Shown: positions 1-7,001 of the stretch, piece by piece
How positions within the stretch are numbered: position 1 is the stretch's first letter
Layout: each line of letters opens with the position of its first letter
Assembly (NCBI GenBank): GCA_027003115.1
Contig: JALWYS010000197.1
Coordinates: 1-35,002 of the forward strand
Length of the DNA stretch: 35,002 nt
DNA from: Deltaproteobacteria bacterium
GTDB lineage: Bacteria > Desulfobacterota > Dissulfuribacteria > Dissulfuribacterales > QOAL01
Reading direction: 5' to 3'
Position numbers and translations under genes: made by a program
The notes under the pieces: model-generated
What the model was told of the DNA's origin: nothing
What the model saw: only the letters and a program-made list of their open reading frames with translations
Databases searched by the model: none

Positions 1-204
1 GGCTTTTATCTCTTTAAGAATGGAACTGCACTGGAGATCAAACCCTATAGGAAAAGTCAGAAAAAATCTGCCTTCTTTCAAAAAATTGGCATGGGACAAA
101 TTCACACAAAAAAGTTGACAGTACCGGTGATAAAACTGGATGATCGCAGGGACAGGCCAACAACCATTGGGGACAAGGTGAAATCAGTGGAAGAAAAGCT
201 ATGA
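1..204 (+). CDS. C-terminal end of an unrecognised protein (5' partial)
   Basis: An open frame runs from the window edge to a TGA at 202-204, giving 67 residues of a protein whose start lies outside. The segment is basic and soluble-looking, with no membrane stretch, no cysteine and no motif I recognise; it ends in a charged tail (DKVKSVEEKL). It is too short for the ORF track because it has no internal start. Its stop overlaps the ATG of the next small gene (ATGA), so it is probably the first visible member of an operon with the CxxC microprotein and the 4Fe-4S protein. I cannot assign a function. Confidence 0.6.
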   Translation, partial: GFYLFKNGTALEIKPYRKSQKKSAFFQKIGMGQIHTKKLTVPVIKLDDRRDRPTTIGDKVKSVEEKL

Positions 205-335
205 AATCCCGCATACCCCTTTTCATTTTCATCTTTTGTTGCCTGTTGACCCTTTCCGGGATAGTGCTTGGAGAGCCAGGCGAGGTCTTTCAAAAGGCCG
301 TAGCCATATGTTTGAGCTGTATTGGAATAGGTTAA
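201..335 (+). CDS. 44-aa membrane microprotein with C-terminal CxxC motif (CD1871A-like)
   Basis: A 44-residue ORF, too short for the ORF track. Residues 1-24 are a short basic start followed by a hydrophobic stretch (a signal anchor or signal peptide). The rest reads GEPGEVFQKAVAICLSCIGIG, with a CxxC at residues 37-40 and a Gly-rich end. From memory, this closely matches the small CD1871A family of CXXC-motif proteins, which end in a similar ICLECIGIG-type sequence. The ATG overlaps the preceding stop (ATGA), and its own TAA directly abuts the ATG of the 4Fe-4S membrane protein at 336, so translation is probably coupled. A purine-rich GGAAGAAAA lies upstream. Inferred role: a membrane thiol or metal/cluster helper of the downstream Fe-S protein. 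The role is not established; the family match is fairly secure. Confidence 0.75.
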   Translation: MKSRIPLFIFIFCCLLTLSGIVLGEPGEVFQKAVAICLSCIGIG

Positions 336-1244
336 ATGGAACGCTTCAGGCACCTATTACAGCTCGTTTCTGCTTTTGTTGCCAACTGCCGCCTGTTTAT
401 TACACCTTCAAATCCCATCTACAAGGGACCTTTGAAACACGTATGTTTCCCTGGGCTGAACTGTTATTCCTGCCCAGCAACGCCCTGGGCGTGTCCCCTT
501 GGTGCTCTGCAAAGCGCATTTGCAAATCTCAAGGCGAATCTTGCCGTTGGGAAAATTAATCTTGGCCTTTATGTTCTTGGCTCCCTGGGCGTAGTTGCCT
601 CACTTGTAGGACGCATGCCCTGCGGCTGGTTTTGTCCCTTTGGGCTTTTGCAGGACATCTTATTCAGGGTAAGACTTCCAAAGGTAGATCTTTGGAGACC
701 ACTCACCTGGGGGCGCTACCCTAGCCTTATCTTTTTGGTTATCATTCTTCCCATTTTTCTTACAGACAAGTTCGGCTTTGGACAGACCTGGTTTTGTAAA
801 TACCTCTGTCCTGCAGGCACCTTTGAGGCTGGCATCCCCTTGCTCATTATGTCTCCAGAGCTTAGATTGGCCATTGGAACCCTGTTTTACATCAAGTTTA
901 CCCTACTGGGGCTCTTCATATTTTGGAGCATGGTCACAATCAGGCCTTTTTGCAGGACGTTGTGCCCCCTTGGTCTCATACTTGGCCTGTTTAACAAGGT
1001 TAGCTGGCTTAGGCTCAGATTCCACCAAAACACCTGTGTTGATTGCCATGCCTGTGAGCTCATCTGTCCAACAGGGGTATTTTTTGCAACTGGAAGGGAT
1101 GATATTAATTCTACAAAGTGTATAAGATGTTTCAGGTGCTATGCACTCTGCCCTGGAGGGGCTGTCACCATTGAGTTTTCAAGTATCATGAAAGGAGAAC
1201 TAGAAAATATTGAAAGCTGTGATTGCAACCAGAAACAAGGGTAA
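336..1244 (+). CDS. Membrane-bound 4Fe-4S polyferredoxin (NapH/CcoG-like)
   Basis: A 302-residue integral membrane iron-sulfur protein. Several hydrophobic segments alternate with Cys motifs typical of the NapH/NosR/CcoG group: CGWFCPFG, CKYLCPAG and CRTLCPLG, plus an N-terminal Cys-rich stretch (CFPGLNCYSCPATPWACP). The C-terminal part holds two classical ferredoxin motifs, CVDCHACELICP and CIRCFRCYALCP, which should bind two [4Fe-4S] clusters. Such proteins move electrons between the quinone pool or membrane donors and periplasmic or cytoplasmic partners. No reductase is visible nearby, so the partner is unknown. The gene starts immediately after the CxxC microprotein stop, and its 3' end overlaps rdgB by about 35 bases. 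A short tail after the ferredoxin domain carries two more cysteines (SCDCNQ). Confidence 0.85.
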   Translation: MERFRHLLQLVSAFVANCRLFITPSNPIYKGPLKHVCFPGLNCYSCPATPWACPLGALQSAFANLKANLAVGKINLGLYVLGSLGVVASLVGRMPCGWFCPFGLLQDILFRVRLPKVDLWRPLTWGRYPSLIFLVIILPIFLTDKFGFGQTWFCKYLCPAGTFEAGIPLLIMSPELRLAIGTLFYIKFTLLGLFIFWSMVTIRPFCRTLCPLGLILGLFNKVSWLRLRFHQNTCVDCHACELICPTGVFFATGRDDINSTKCIRCFRCYALCPGGAVTIEFSSIMKGELENIESCDCNQKQG

Positions 1245-1863
1245 AATCAGGGAGCTCAAGGAGCTACTTGCCGATTTTGGCCTTGATATCCTGTCCCTTG
1301 ACCAGTTTCCCCAGGTGAGAGAAATTGTGGAAGATGGAAACACCTTCTTTGAAAATGCCATGAAAAAGGCAAAAACCGTTGCGGAAAAGACGGGGCTTAT
1401 GGCCATTGCCGATGACTCCGGCCTTGAGGTTGATGCCCTAAAAGGTGCTCCAGGGGTCTATTCTGCAAGATACGCTGGGGAAGATGCAACAGATGAGCAA
1501 AATTATCTAAAACTTCTTAATGAAATGAAAGACGTGCCAACGGAGAAAAGGGGCGCTCAGTTCAGGTGCGTGATAGTCGCCTACCGCCCGGATGGTAAAT
1601 GGGTCAGCGCGGAAGGCGTGTGCCGGGGCAGGATAACCTCTTCTCCCAGGGGTGAGCAGGGTTTTGGATACGACCCTGTATTTGTTCCAGAGGGTGACAT
1701 CCGTACCATGGCTGAACTTACCAGGGATGAAAAAAATAGGATAAGCCACAGGGGTAAGGCCTTGGAGATGCTAAAGAAAAAGATAGGGGAACTGATATCG
1801 GAAAAAAACGATATAGAGGTAAAGGAAGCGGGATTAAAGGATTTTGAAAAGGAACGTACCTGA
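1210..1863 (+). CDS. rdgB: RdgB/HAM1 non-canonical purine NTP pyrophosphatase
   Basis: Hydrolyses dITP, XTP and related damaged purine nucleotides to monophosphates, keeping them out of DNA and RNA. The hallmarks are all present in order: ATRNKGKIREL at the N-terminus, the DDSGLEVDALKGAPGVYSARYAG core, GFGYDPVF, and SHRGKAL near the end. The start is a TTG at 1210 with a good AAAGGAGAA ribosome site about ten bases upstream, lying inside the end of the preceding gene. The 217-residue product has roughly 20 more charged residues at the C-terminus than most family members (about 200). Family assignment is secure. Confidence 0.95.
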   Translation: MKAVIATRNKGKIRELKELLADFGLDILSLDQFPQVREIVEDGNTFFENAMKKAKTVAEKTGLMAIADDSGLEVDALKGAPGVYSARYAGEDATDEQNYLKLLNEMKDVPTEKRGAQFRCVIVAYRPDGKWVSAEGVCRGRITSSPRGEQGFGYDPVFVPEGDIRTMAELTRDEKNRISHRGKALEMLKKKIGELISEKNDIEVKEAGLKDFEKERT

Positions 1864-1991
1864 AACAGGCGGTTAAGATAACAAAGGCGTTTGCCCGTTC
1901 CGGGGAAAACAAGCACGGCTCTGTTGCGGATTTTTTTGAAATGGTTTACAGAAGGCTCCTCCATTTGAGGAAAATAGGATCGGGCAAATAG
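1860..1991 (+). CDS. Possible 43-codon ORF, non-standard CTG start
   Basis: An open frame of 43 codons sits in the gap between rdgB and the SLOG gene. The only plausible start is CTG at 1860, which overlaps the rdgB stop (CTGA) and has AAAAGGA seven bases upstream; the frame is closed by TGA at 1845 and ends at TAG 1989-1991. The predicted peptide is basic (KQAVKITKAFARSG, YRRLLHLRKIGSGK) with codon choice like its neighbours. I recognise no family. It could equally be a chance frame in a 167-base spacer. Confidence 0.25.
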   Translation: MKQAVKITKAFARSGENKHGSVADFFEMVYRRLLHLRKIGSGK

Positions 1992-1995
1992 CCTG

Positions 1996-2020
1996 CTCCT
2001 TTATAGAAAATAATAAGGAG
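1996..2020 (+). promoter_or_regulatory. Hairpin that could mask the ribosome site of the SLOG gene
   Basis: CTCCTT at 1996-2001 is the exact reverse complement of AAGGAG at 2015-2020, which is the Shine-Dalgarno sequence of the gene starting at 2031. A 6-bp stem with a 13-base A/T-rich loop could form in the mRNA and occlude the ribosome site. The stem is short, so this is only a candidate. Confidence 0.3.
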
Positions 2021-2030
2021 AAAAAGACAG

Positions 2031-2591
2031 ATGACAAACAGATCAGATTATACCCTTTTTAGTGGAGGTCTTAGAGGGGCCGAGGCGGAATTTGGAAGGT
2101 GTGCAGAAAAGTGGGGAATAAACGAGGTGAATTTTTCCTTTAAAGGGCACAAGCTGGACAGGGTAAAGGATGTTCGTGTGCTTAGCGAAGAGGAGCTAAA
2201 GCAGGGTGACATAAGCATGGAGATTGTTTCAAAACGCATGGGACGCACCTATGCCGAAGCAGACAAGATTAGGAAAGTGATCCAGTCCATTTTTCACATG
2301 GTCAATAATGGCTACCAGGTTTTTGCAATAGGCTGGATTCGTCCTGATGATACCGTAAAGGGCGGCACTGGCTGGGCTGTTGAACTGGCCAAGCTCTTTA
2401 ACAGGCCTGTGAGTGTCTTTGATCAGGAAAAGAACAAGTGGTACACGTGGAAGGAAGGAAAATGGGTCGAAGACGTCCCCAAAATAGAGCATAAGACCTT
2501 TGCAGGAACGGGTACCCGCTATCTTACAGAGGAAGGCAAAAAGGCCATTGAGGAACTTTTTGAAAGGTCCTTTGGGCCTGCCGAGGCGTAA
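2031..2591 (+). CDS. SLOG/Rossmann-fold nucleotide-binding-like protein
   Basis: A 186-residue soluble protein of unknown specific function. Features resemble the SLOG (SMF/DprA-LOG) Rossmannoid group: an early glycine-rich turn after a strand (TLFSGGLRGAEAEFG), a middle acidic/basic region, then strand-loop-helix FAIGWIRPDD followed by GGTGWAVELAKLF and a strand leading to VSVFDQ. Proteins of this fold bind nucleotides or nucleotide-derived signals. The end is a helical, acidic tail. It has a strong AAGGAG ribosome site ten bases before the ATG and is followed three bases later by the CobD-like gene. The nearby rdgB makes a nucleotide-related role plausible, but that is inference; 'hypothetical protein with SLOG-like fold' is the safe call. 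Confidence 0.7.
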   Translation: MTNRSDYTLFSGGLRGAEAEFGRCAEKWGINEVNFSFKGHKLDRVKDVRVLSEEELKQGDISMEIVSKRMGRTYAEADKIRKVIQSIFHMVNNGYQVFAIGWIRPDDTVKGGTGWAVELAKLFNRPVSVFDQEKNKWYTWKEGKWVEDVPKIEHKTFAGTGTRYLTEEGKKAIEELFERSFGPAEA

Positions 2592-2594
2592 ACC

Positions 2595-3680
2595 ATGCTT
2601 CATGGTCATGGCGGAGACGTATATTCCATAGCTAGGGAGCTGGGAATAAGGCCGGATCAGGTCCTAGATTTCAGCTCCAACTGCAGCCCCCTACCCTACC
2701 CGAAGGGGCTAAAGGAATATCTTTGCCAGAGCCTTGACCAGATGCACCTTTTGCCAGAGGTGGATTCAATCACCATAAGGAGACTCCTGGCACAAAGGTA
2801 CGGACTTGATCCAGAAAACTTCCTGCTTGGAAGCGGTACTACCCAGTGGATTTACTCACTGCCGCGTATCCTAAAGCCTGAAAGGGCGCTCATTGCCTAC
2901 CCCACTTATGCAGACTACGAAGATGCCTGCAGGGCAGAAGGCGTACCAGTCATCTCCATTGGCACCTTTCCAGGGGGTGCTGAGGCTGACGTAAAAGGGC
3001 TTCTTGCATCCATAAGATTCATTGAAGACAGGCTCCTTGAAAAGGCCTTGGTCTTTATCTGCAACCCCAACAACCCAACAGGCCTCTTCATTCAACCAGA
3101 TGAACTTGCAGAGATAATAAATTCGAGGCCCTCTTCTGCCACTTGGGTGATTGACGAGGCCTATGCACCCTTTGTGGATGAAGACGGCAGATCATCCCTG
3201 TTGGGATGCGGTCTTCCAGAAAACGTGATTCTTCTTCGCTCCTTTTCCAAGATATACGGCATTCCCGGGCTAAGGGTCGGTTGCCTTGTTACCAGGGCCA
3301 AGGTAATGGAACAGCTCATGGGAATCATGCACCCCTGGGCGGTTAATCGTATGGCCCAACTTGCCGTGGAATTTCTCCTGAAGGAACAGGCAATAGAGGA
3401 ACAGGCTCGAAACTACTGTCAAAAAGAAAAGGACTTCATAGTAGAAGGGCTTTCAAAATTAGAGGGCCTTTTGCCAGTAGAAGGAAGATGCCACTACGTT
3501 TTATTCAGCCTTAAGGGTTTAAGTGCCAAAGAGATTACGAACTCCCTCAAAAAAAGGGGGATTCTCATAAGAGACTGCCATAATTTCAAGGGCCTTGACG
3601 GCCAGTTTATTCGCATAAGCCCAAGGCTCCATGAGGACAACCAAAGGCTCATCTCAGAAATGACATCCCTTTGTTCCTGA
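2595..3680 (+). CDS. cobD: CobD-like threonine-phosphate decarboxylase / HisC-type PLP enzyme
   Basis: A 361-residue fold-type I PLP enzyme. The N-terminal HGHGGDVYSIARELG and LDFSSNCSPL resemble CobD (L-threonine-O-3-phosphate decarboxylase, making the aminopropanol-phosphate arm of cobalamin) more than HisC. PLP-site motifs are present: CNPNNPTGLF, VIDEAYAPF (the Asp contacts the pyridine N) and RSFSKIYGIPGLRVG, where the Lys of SFSK forms the Schiff base. Length fits the family. No other cobalamin gene is in the window, so histidinol-phosphate aminotransferase remains an alternative. It follows the SLOG gene by three bases and converges on the EhaR-like gene with only seven bases between the stops. 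Confidence 0.75.
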   Translation: MLHGHGGDVYSIARELGIRPDQVLDFSSNCSPLPYPKGLKEYLCQSLDQMHLLPEVDSITIRRLLAQRYGLDPENFLLGSGTTQWIYSLPRILKPERALIAYPTYADYEDACRAEGVPVISIGTFPGGAEADVKGLLASIRFIEDRLLEKALVFICNPNNPTGLFIQPDELAEIINSRPSSATWVIDEAYAPFVDEDGRSSLLGCGLPENVILLRSFSKIYGIPGLRVGCLVTRAKVMEQLMGIMHPWAVNRMAQLAVEFLLKEQAIEEQARNYCQKEKDFIVEGLSKLEGLLPVEGRCHYVLFSLKGLSAKEITNSLKKRGILIRDCHNFKGLDGQFIRISPRLHEDNQRLISEMTSLCS

Positions 3681-3687
3681 GAATGTA

Positions 3688-4809
3688 CTAGCCAAGCTCG
3701 CCGACCTTGTGGCCCCTAACCTCCTTTCTTATTTTTTCACTCTTTTCCACAAGCCTTTCAAAATCAGTATCAGGTATGTAATAGACCTCTAGCATTCCCC
3801 TTTCCAAAGAACCCCCTATCTCAGAACGTATCTTATTGCCTATTCCAAGTCGCCCAATGGCATCCACAAGTTCCCTTGAATCCAGCATGCCCATGTCTGA
3901 AGAGCCAATGCCTGAAAGCGCATCCCTTCCCCTTTCCTTTAATAGTGCAGAAATGCCATAGAGTACGCAGGTGTTGTCTGAAAGGATGGCGTATTCGGCA
4001 CTTCTAAGGGCATAGCGGTTCCCATTAAAGGAAATGGCAACCCCTCTGGCCTCTCTTACAAGGTCAAGGGCCTGGCAATCTGTAATGCTGTCTCCTGCAT
4101 ACACAACGTGTTCAAGGTCAAGTCCCGTTCGTTTCACGCTGTCTTCTACTGCCCTTGCCTTTTCAGGGCCTCCAATGGGATTTACCTCATCAAGAATCCT
4201 TCCTATTGACATAGATGGGATGATCTTCCAAAAGATCTCATCAAGACGCTTAATGGTCTTGTGGTGTATTGGCTCAAGGTCCTCGTGGCCTTTTGCGTCA
4301 AGGGGCCATTCCATCATCTTCATCCTGGCTATTTCAGAAGCAAGGGCCTTCAAGGTCACTGCCTCCTCCTTTGACAAAAAATACTCATCAAGGGTTACGG
4401 CAGTACAGTAACAATTTTCCAAGGGGAAGCTGGTGATTTTACAAAGTGCCTCAAGGTATGGCTTGTAACTTGTGCTTATTATAAAGGAAGGAAGTAAGCC
4501 GTTTATAAGTGGCAGCATCACCTCTGTTCCAGGAAGAAGGACAAGGGTCCTTTCGGAAAACTTTTCCATTTTCTCATCTGTTACTCCAAAGGCCTTTAAA
4601 AATGGAAGCACAAGCCTCAATGTGTCCCCTGCCTTGTAGCCGGGCCTTTTTATAACATCTGCAAGAAAATCATCGTACTTGCTCACAATGGAAAAGAACT
4701 GTCCGCCCTTTGGAATAAACTCCTGGCATAGTTCATAGGCATTATCATTTTGTGTCAAAGGACCTTCACAGTCCATATTAAGCTGATACATGCTAACATC
4801 CCCTTTCAT
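3688..4809 (-). CDS. HAD-superfamily protein related to EhaR
   Basis: A 373-residue protein with HAD phosphatase motifs: NMDCEGPLTQND at the N-terminus (motif I in the form DxE rather than DxD), a Ser in SFIISTS (motif II region) and VYAGDSITDCQAL (acidic motif IV). The DCEGPL/ND opening and the overall length recall the 'energy-converting hydrogenase A subunit R' family of methanogens, whose role is uncertain. No Eha hydrogenase gene is nearby. The first aspartate is kept, while the second is Glu, so catalytic phosphatase activity is doubtful. The start overlaps the upstream gene by four bases (ATGA); Met7 is a possible alternative start. Confidence 0.65.
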   Translation of the reverse strand: MKGDVSMYQLNMDCEGPLTQNDNAYELCQEFIPKGGQFFSIVSKYDDFLADVIKRPGYKAGDTLRLVLPFLKAFGVTDEKMEKFSERTLVLLPGTEVMLPLINGLLPSFIISTSYKPYLEALCKITSFPLENCYCTAVTLDEYFLSKEEAVTLKALASEIARMKMMEWPLDAKGHEDLEPIHHKTIKRLDEIFWKIIPSMSIGRILDEVNPIGGPEKARAVEDSVKRTGLDLEHVVYAGDSITDCQALDLVREARGVAISFNGNRYALRSAEYAILSDNTCVLYGISALLKERGRDALSGIGSSDMGMLDSRELVDAIGRLGIGNKIRSEIGGSLERGMLEVYYIPDTDFERLVEKSEKIRKEVRGHKVGELG

Positions 4810-5138
4810 GCAGTTATTTCCGTCTCTTTAAGAAGGGTGTCAATGAAATTCAAAATGAACTGTCTCTGTTGTGCGTTTGCATAGGATATGCAGTTACAGC
4901 GGAGCCTTTTGCGGCTTCTTACAAGCATCTCAAAGACAACCTTGTCCTCGGTAACCTCAATGCCTATGCAAAAAGGGCTGCAGCCCTTGTGTTCATACTG
5001 CACAGGGGTCAGAAGATCGTCTGGAAGTTTAAGCCAGAAAAGGTTGTCGATGGTGCTCCTTTCACAACTTTTTTCAAGGTAATTTGTTATCCTTTCTATC
5101 TCTCCGCTTCTAAGTTCGTCAACCACGTACTGTTGCAT
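4806..5138 (-). CDS. Hypothetical 110-aa cysteine-containing protein
   Basis: I do not recognise this family. The 110-residue product is soluble, mostly alpha/beta in appearance, with an early helix (DELRSGEIERITNYLEK), a central GCSPFCIGIEV and a strand-turn RKRLRCNCISY; five cysteines in total. The ATG has a good AGGAG site (CGAGGAGAAAGAG before ATG). Its stop overlaps the start of the EhaR-like gene (ATGA), so the two are co-translated and probably act together. It is divergent from the Smr gene across an 89-base gap that must hold both promoters. Confidence 0.7.
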   Translation of the reverse strand: MQQYVVDELRSGEIERITNYLEKSCERSTIDNLFWLKLPDDLLTPVQYEHKGCSPFCIGIEVTEDKVVFEMLVRSRKRLRCNCISYANAQQRQFILNFIDTLLKETEITA

Positions 5139-5227
5139 CTCTTTCTCCTCGAAAAAGGCTTCTTTTTCATCTGAAAATAGGCTAATCAGAATAAAAAAAG
5201 ATTGCGTCCTTTGGAAGGGAAAAAGGA

Positions 5228-5545
5228 ATGTCCAGTAAAAAGTCCGTTAAAAAACAACCTCGTAACTCAAAGGGTGAATTCCCTCAAACCGTAACCCTTG
5301 AAATCACAGGGGAGCTGGACCTTCACTCCTTTAACCCCAGGGATGTGGGCTCTCTTGTGCCAGAATATTTGAAGGCCTGCAAGGATGCTGGTATAAAAAC
5401 CGTTAGAATAGTTCATGGAAAGGGCACGGGTACACTCAGAAGATCTGTTCACAGCATTTTGAAGGATCTCGATATGGTTGATTCCTTCAAGATAGCTGGC
5501 CTCCATCAAGGCCACTGGGGAGCAACCCTTGTCTTTCTGAAATAA
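5228..5545 (+). CDS. Smr-domain protein
   Basis: A 105-residue stand-alone Smr domain with a short basic N-terminal tail (SSKKSVKKQPRNSKG). The domain signatures are clear: LDLHSFNPRDV near residue 32, VRIVHGKGTGTLRRSVHSIL in the middle, and a final GATLVFLK strand. Smr domains, also found at the end of MutS2, bind and in many cases nick nucleic acids; recent work on the family links them to RNA cleavage at stalled ribosomes. GGAAGGG lies eight bases before the ATG. A lipoprotein gene follows after 26 bases in the same direction. The alternative, a MutS2 fragment, is unlikely because the ORF is complete and has its own start. Confidence 0.85.
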   Translation: MSSKKSVKKQPRNSKGEFPQTVTLEITGELDLHSFNPRDVGSLVPEYLKACKDAGIKTVRIVHGKGTGTLRRSVHSILKDLDMVDSFKIAGLHQGHWGATLVFLK

Positions 5546-5571
5546 GCCTAACCGTAGGATAGGAGAAGAAA

Positions 5572-6348
5572 ATGAAAACAAAATTTACTTTGTTTCTTGT
5601 GTTTTTATGCGTGTACTTGTTTCTTGCTGGCTGTCAGGGTTCTGAACAAAAGGCATCTAAAAAACCGCAAGAGAAGGCAAAGGTATCACATGCCACCCAG
5701 AAGCCCGGCTACATTTACGGGAAGGTCAAAGAAACCATGAATGGGGGCGGCTATACCTACCTTCTGCTTGACTTTGATGGAAAGAGCAGTTGGGTAGCAG
5801 TACCTCCAATGAATGTCAAGGTGGGGGATGAGGTAATGCTATACCCTGGCCAGGTAATGAAAAACTTTCACAGCAAGAGCCTAAACAGGACATTTGAAAC
5901 AATAGTATTTTCACAGGGGCCAGTTTCGCCTCCATCTTCTGAGACAAAGGCGTCAAATCCGTCGGAGATGGCTGTTAAGGCCCATTCTTCTAGCAGCAGA
6001 ATCGCCAAAAAGGCAGTCAAGGTTGAGCCTGCAACCGGGCCAGGGGCCATAACTGTGGCCATGGCCTATGAAAAGGCAAAGGAACTTGACGGCAAAAAGG
6101 TGGTTCTTAAGGCGGTGGTAGTAAAGGTTTCAAAGAACATTTTGGGAAAGAACTGGGTTCACTGCCAGGATGGTACTGGCTCTGAAAGCGGTAAAAACTT
6201 CGACATAACCGTTACCACCAAGGCTGCTCCAGCCGTAGGAGATACAGTGCTAGTCAAGGGAATCCTGTCAAAGGACAAGGACATTGGGGCTGGATACTTC
6301 TACCCAGTAATCATTGAGGATGCAGAGGTGAAGACACTAAAAAAATGA
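5572..6348 (+). CDS. Lipoprotein with two OB-fold-like domains (NrfJ-like)
   Basis: A 258-residue predicted lipoprotein. Residues 1-21 form a signal peptide ending in a clear lipobox (LAGC), so the product should be anchored to a periplasmic membrane face. Two similar beta-rich domains follow: about 45-115 (GYIYGKVKETMNGGGYTYLLLD, ending MKNFHSKSLNRTFETIVF), which resembles NrfJ-type proteins, and about 160-255 (ITVAMAYEKAKELDGKKVVLKAVVVKVS, ending in a GAGYFYPVIIEDAEV strand), an OB-fold of the same kind. A Ser/Lys/Pro-rich linker separates them. NrfJ-like proteins occur near nitrite-reductase or cytochrome genes, but none are visible here. AGGAG precedes the ATG. Only four bases separate its stop from the convergent flavodoxin-like gene. 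Confidence 0.7.
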   Translation: MKTKFTLFLVFLCVYLFLAGCQGSEQKASKKPQEKAKVSHATQKPGYIYGKVKETMNGGGYTYLLLDFDGKSSWVAVPPMNVKVGDEVMLYPGQVMKNFHSKSLNRTFETIVFSQGPVSPPSSETKASNPSEMAVKAHSSSSRIAKKAVKVEPATGPGAITVAMAYEKAKELDGKKVVLKAVVVKVSKNILGKNWVHCQDGTGSESGKNFDITVTTKAAPAVGDTVLVKGILSKDKDIGAGYFYPVIIEDAEVKTLKK

Positions 6349-6352
6349 TTCA

Positions 6353-6991
6353 TCAGGTCAGGGACCTTGCAATACCCCTGGCCCTTTCTTCCATCTCTGC
6401 AAGCTGGGCCTGGTTGTGCCCGTAACGGGGATAATATTTACGCGTTAAGGAATGGTGCCTGGGATTTATTCCGGCAATGGTCATAAAGGTGCCTATGGTA
6501 CTCCATGGCTCCTTTACCTTGTGGGTAAAGACAACTGGAACGAGGCATTTCCCCCGACAAGAGTCGATTTTCTTCTTTAGATACCTGTAATGCGAACGCC
6601 AATACTTCCTGCATGAAATGACCGGAAGGACTTTCTTGCCTTCCAACAGGTCCGAATACCTGTCTAGAAAATCAAGGACAGGCCCACTTGGATTATAGGA
6701 CCAAGTTGGACCTGCCAGGACAACCATGTCCGCCTTAGTTATTTTCTCTTTATCCACTGATCTAATTCGCACCCTCTGTCGGAAAAAGGTCCGAAGCATC
6801 ATCGAAATGGTTCGAGCAACGCTGTGAAGCGGAAAAGATAGTTTCTTTTTGGGAATGAGTTTGAGGGTATCAACCTCAATGCCGGCTTCCTTGAACCCTT
6901 TTCTGAGGTGATGAACCAGCTTTGCAGTCTGGTTGCTGAAGCTGTAATAGATTACAAGCACGCTTTTTGCTTTTTCTGGACCAGTGTCCAT
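6353..6991 (-). CDS. Flavodoxin-like FMN-binding protein
   Basis: A 212-residue flavodoxin-fold protein. The first strand and phosphate loop are visible (VLVIYYSFSNQTAKLV, where SFSNQT would hold FMN phosphate), followed by a strand MVVLAGPTWSYNPSGPVLDFL that fits the isoalloxazine-binding 50s loop, and VLPVISCRKYW. The later part (KEPWSTIGTFMTIAGINP) is less conserved. A good AAGGA site precedes the ATG, which lies ten bases after the HEAT gene stop, so it is the last gene of the DUF2760-Hsp70-HEAT operon. Its role there is unclear; electron transfer or NAD(P)H-dependent reduction are the usual activities of the fold. Confidence 0.75.
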   Translation of the reverse strand: MDTGPEKAKSVLVIYYSFSNQTAKLVHHLRKGFKEAGIEVDTLKLIPKKKLSFPLHSVARTISMMLRTFFRQRVRIRSVDKEKITKADMVVLAGPTWSYNPSGPVLDFLDRYSDLLEGKKVLPVISCRKYWRSHYRYLKKKIDSCRGKCLVPVVFTHKVKEPWSTIGTFMTIAGINPRHHSLTRKYYPRYGHNQAQLAEMEERARGIARSLT

Positions 6992-7001
6992 TAGCTTCCT
7001 T

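Noticed and set aside
778-1125. 115-aa plus-strand ORF
   Set aside because: Frame-shifted shadow of the 4Fe-4S membrane protein; the Cys motifs are only in the other frame.
5228-5545. Fragment of MutS2
   Set aside because: The ORF has its own start, ribosome site and basic N-terminal tail, and no MutS2 ATPase sequence is upstream; a stand-alone Smr protein fits better.
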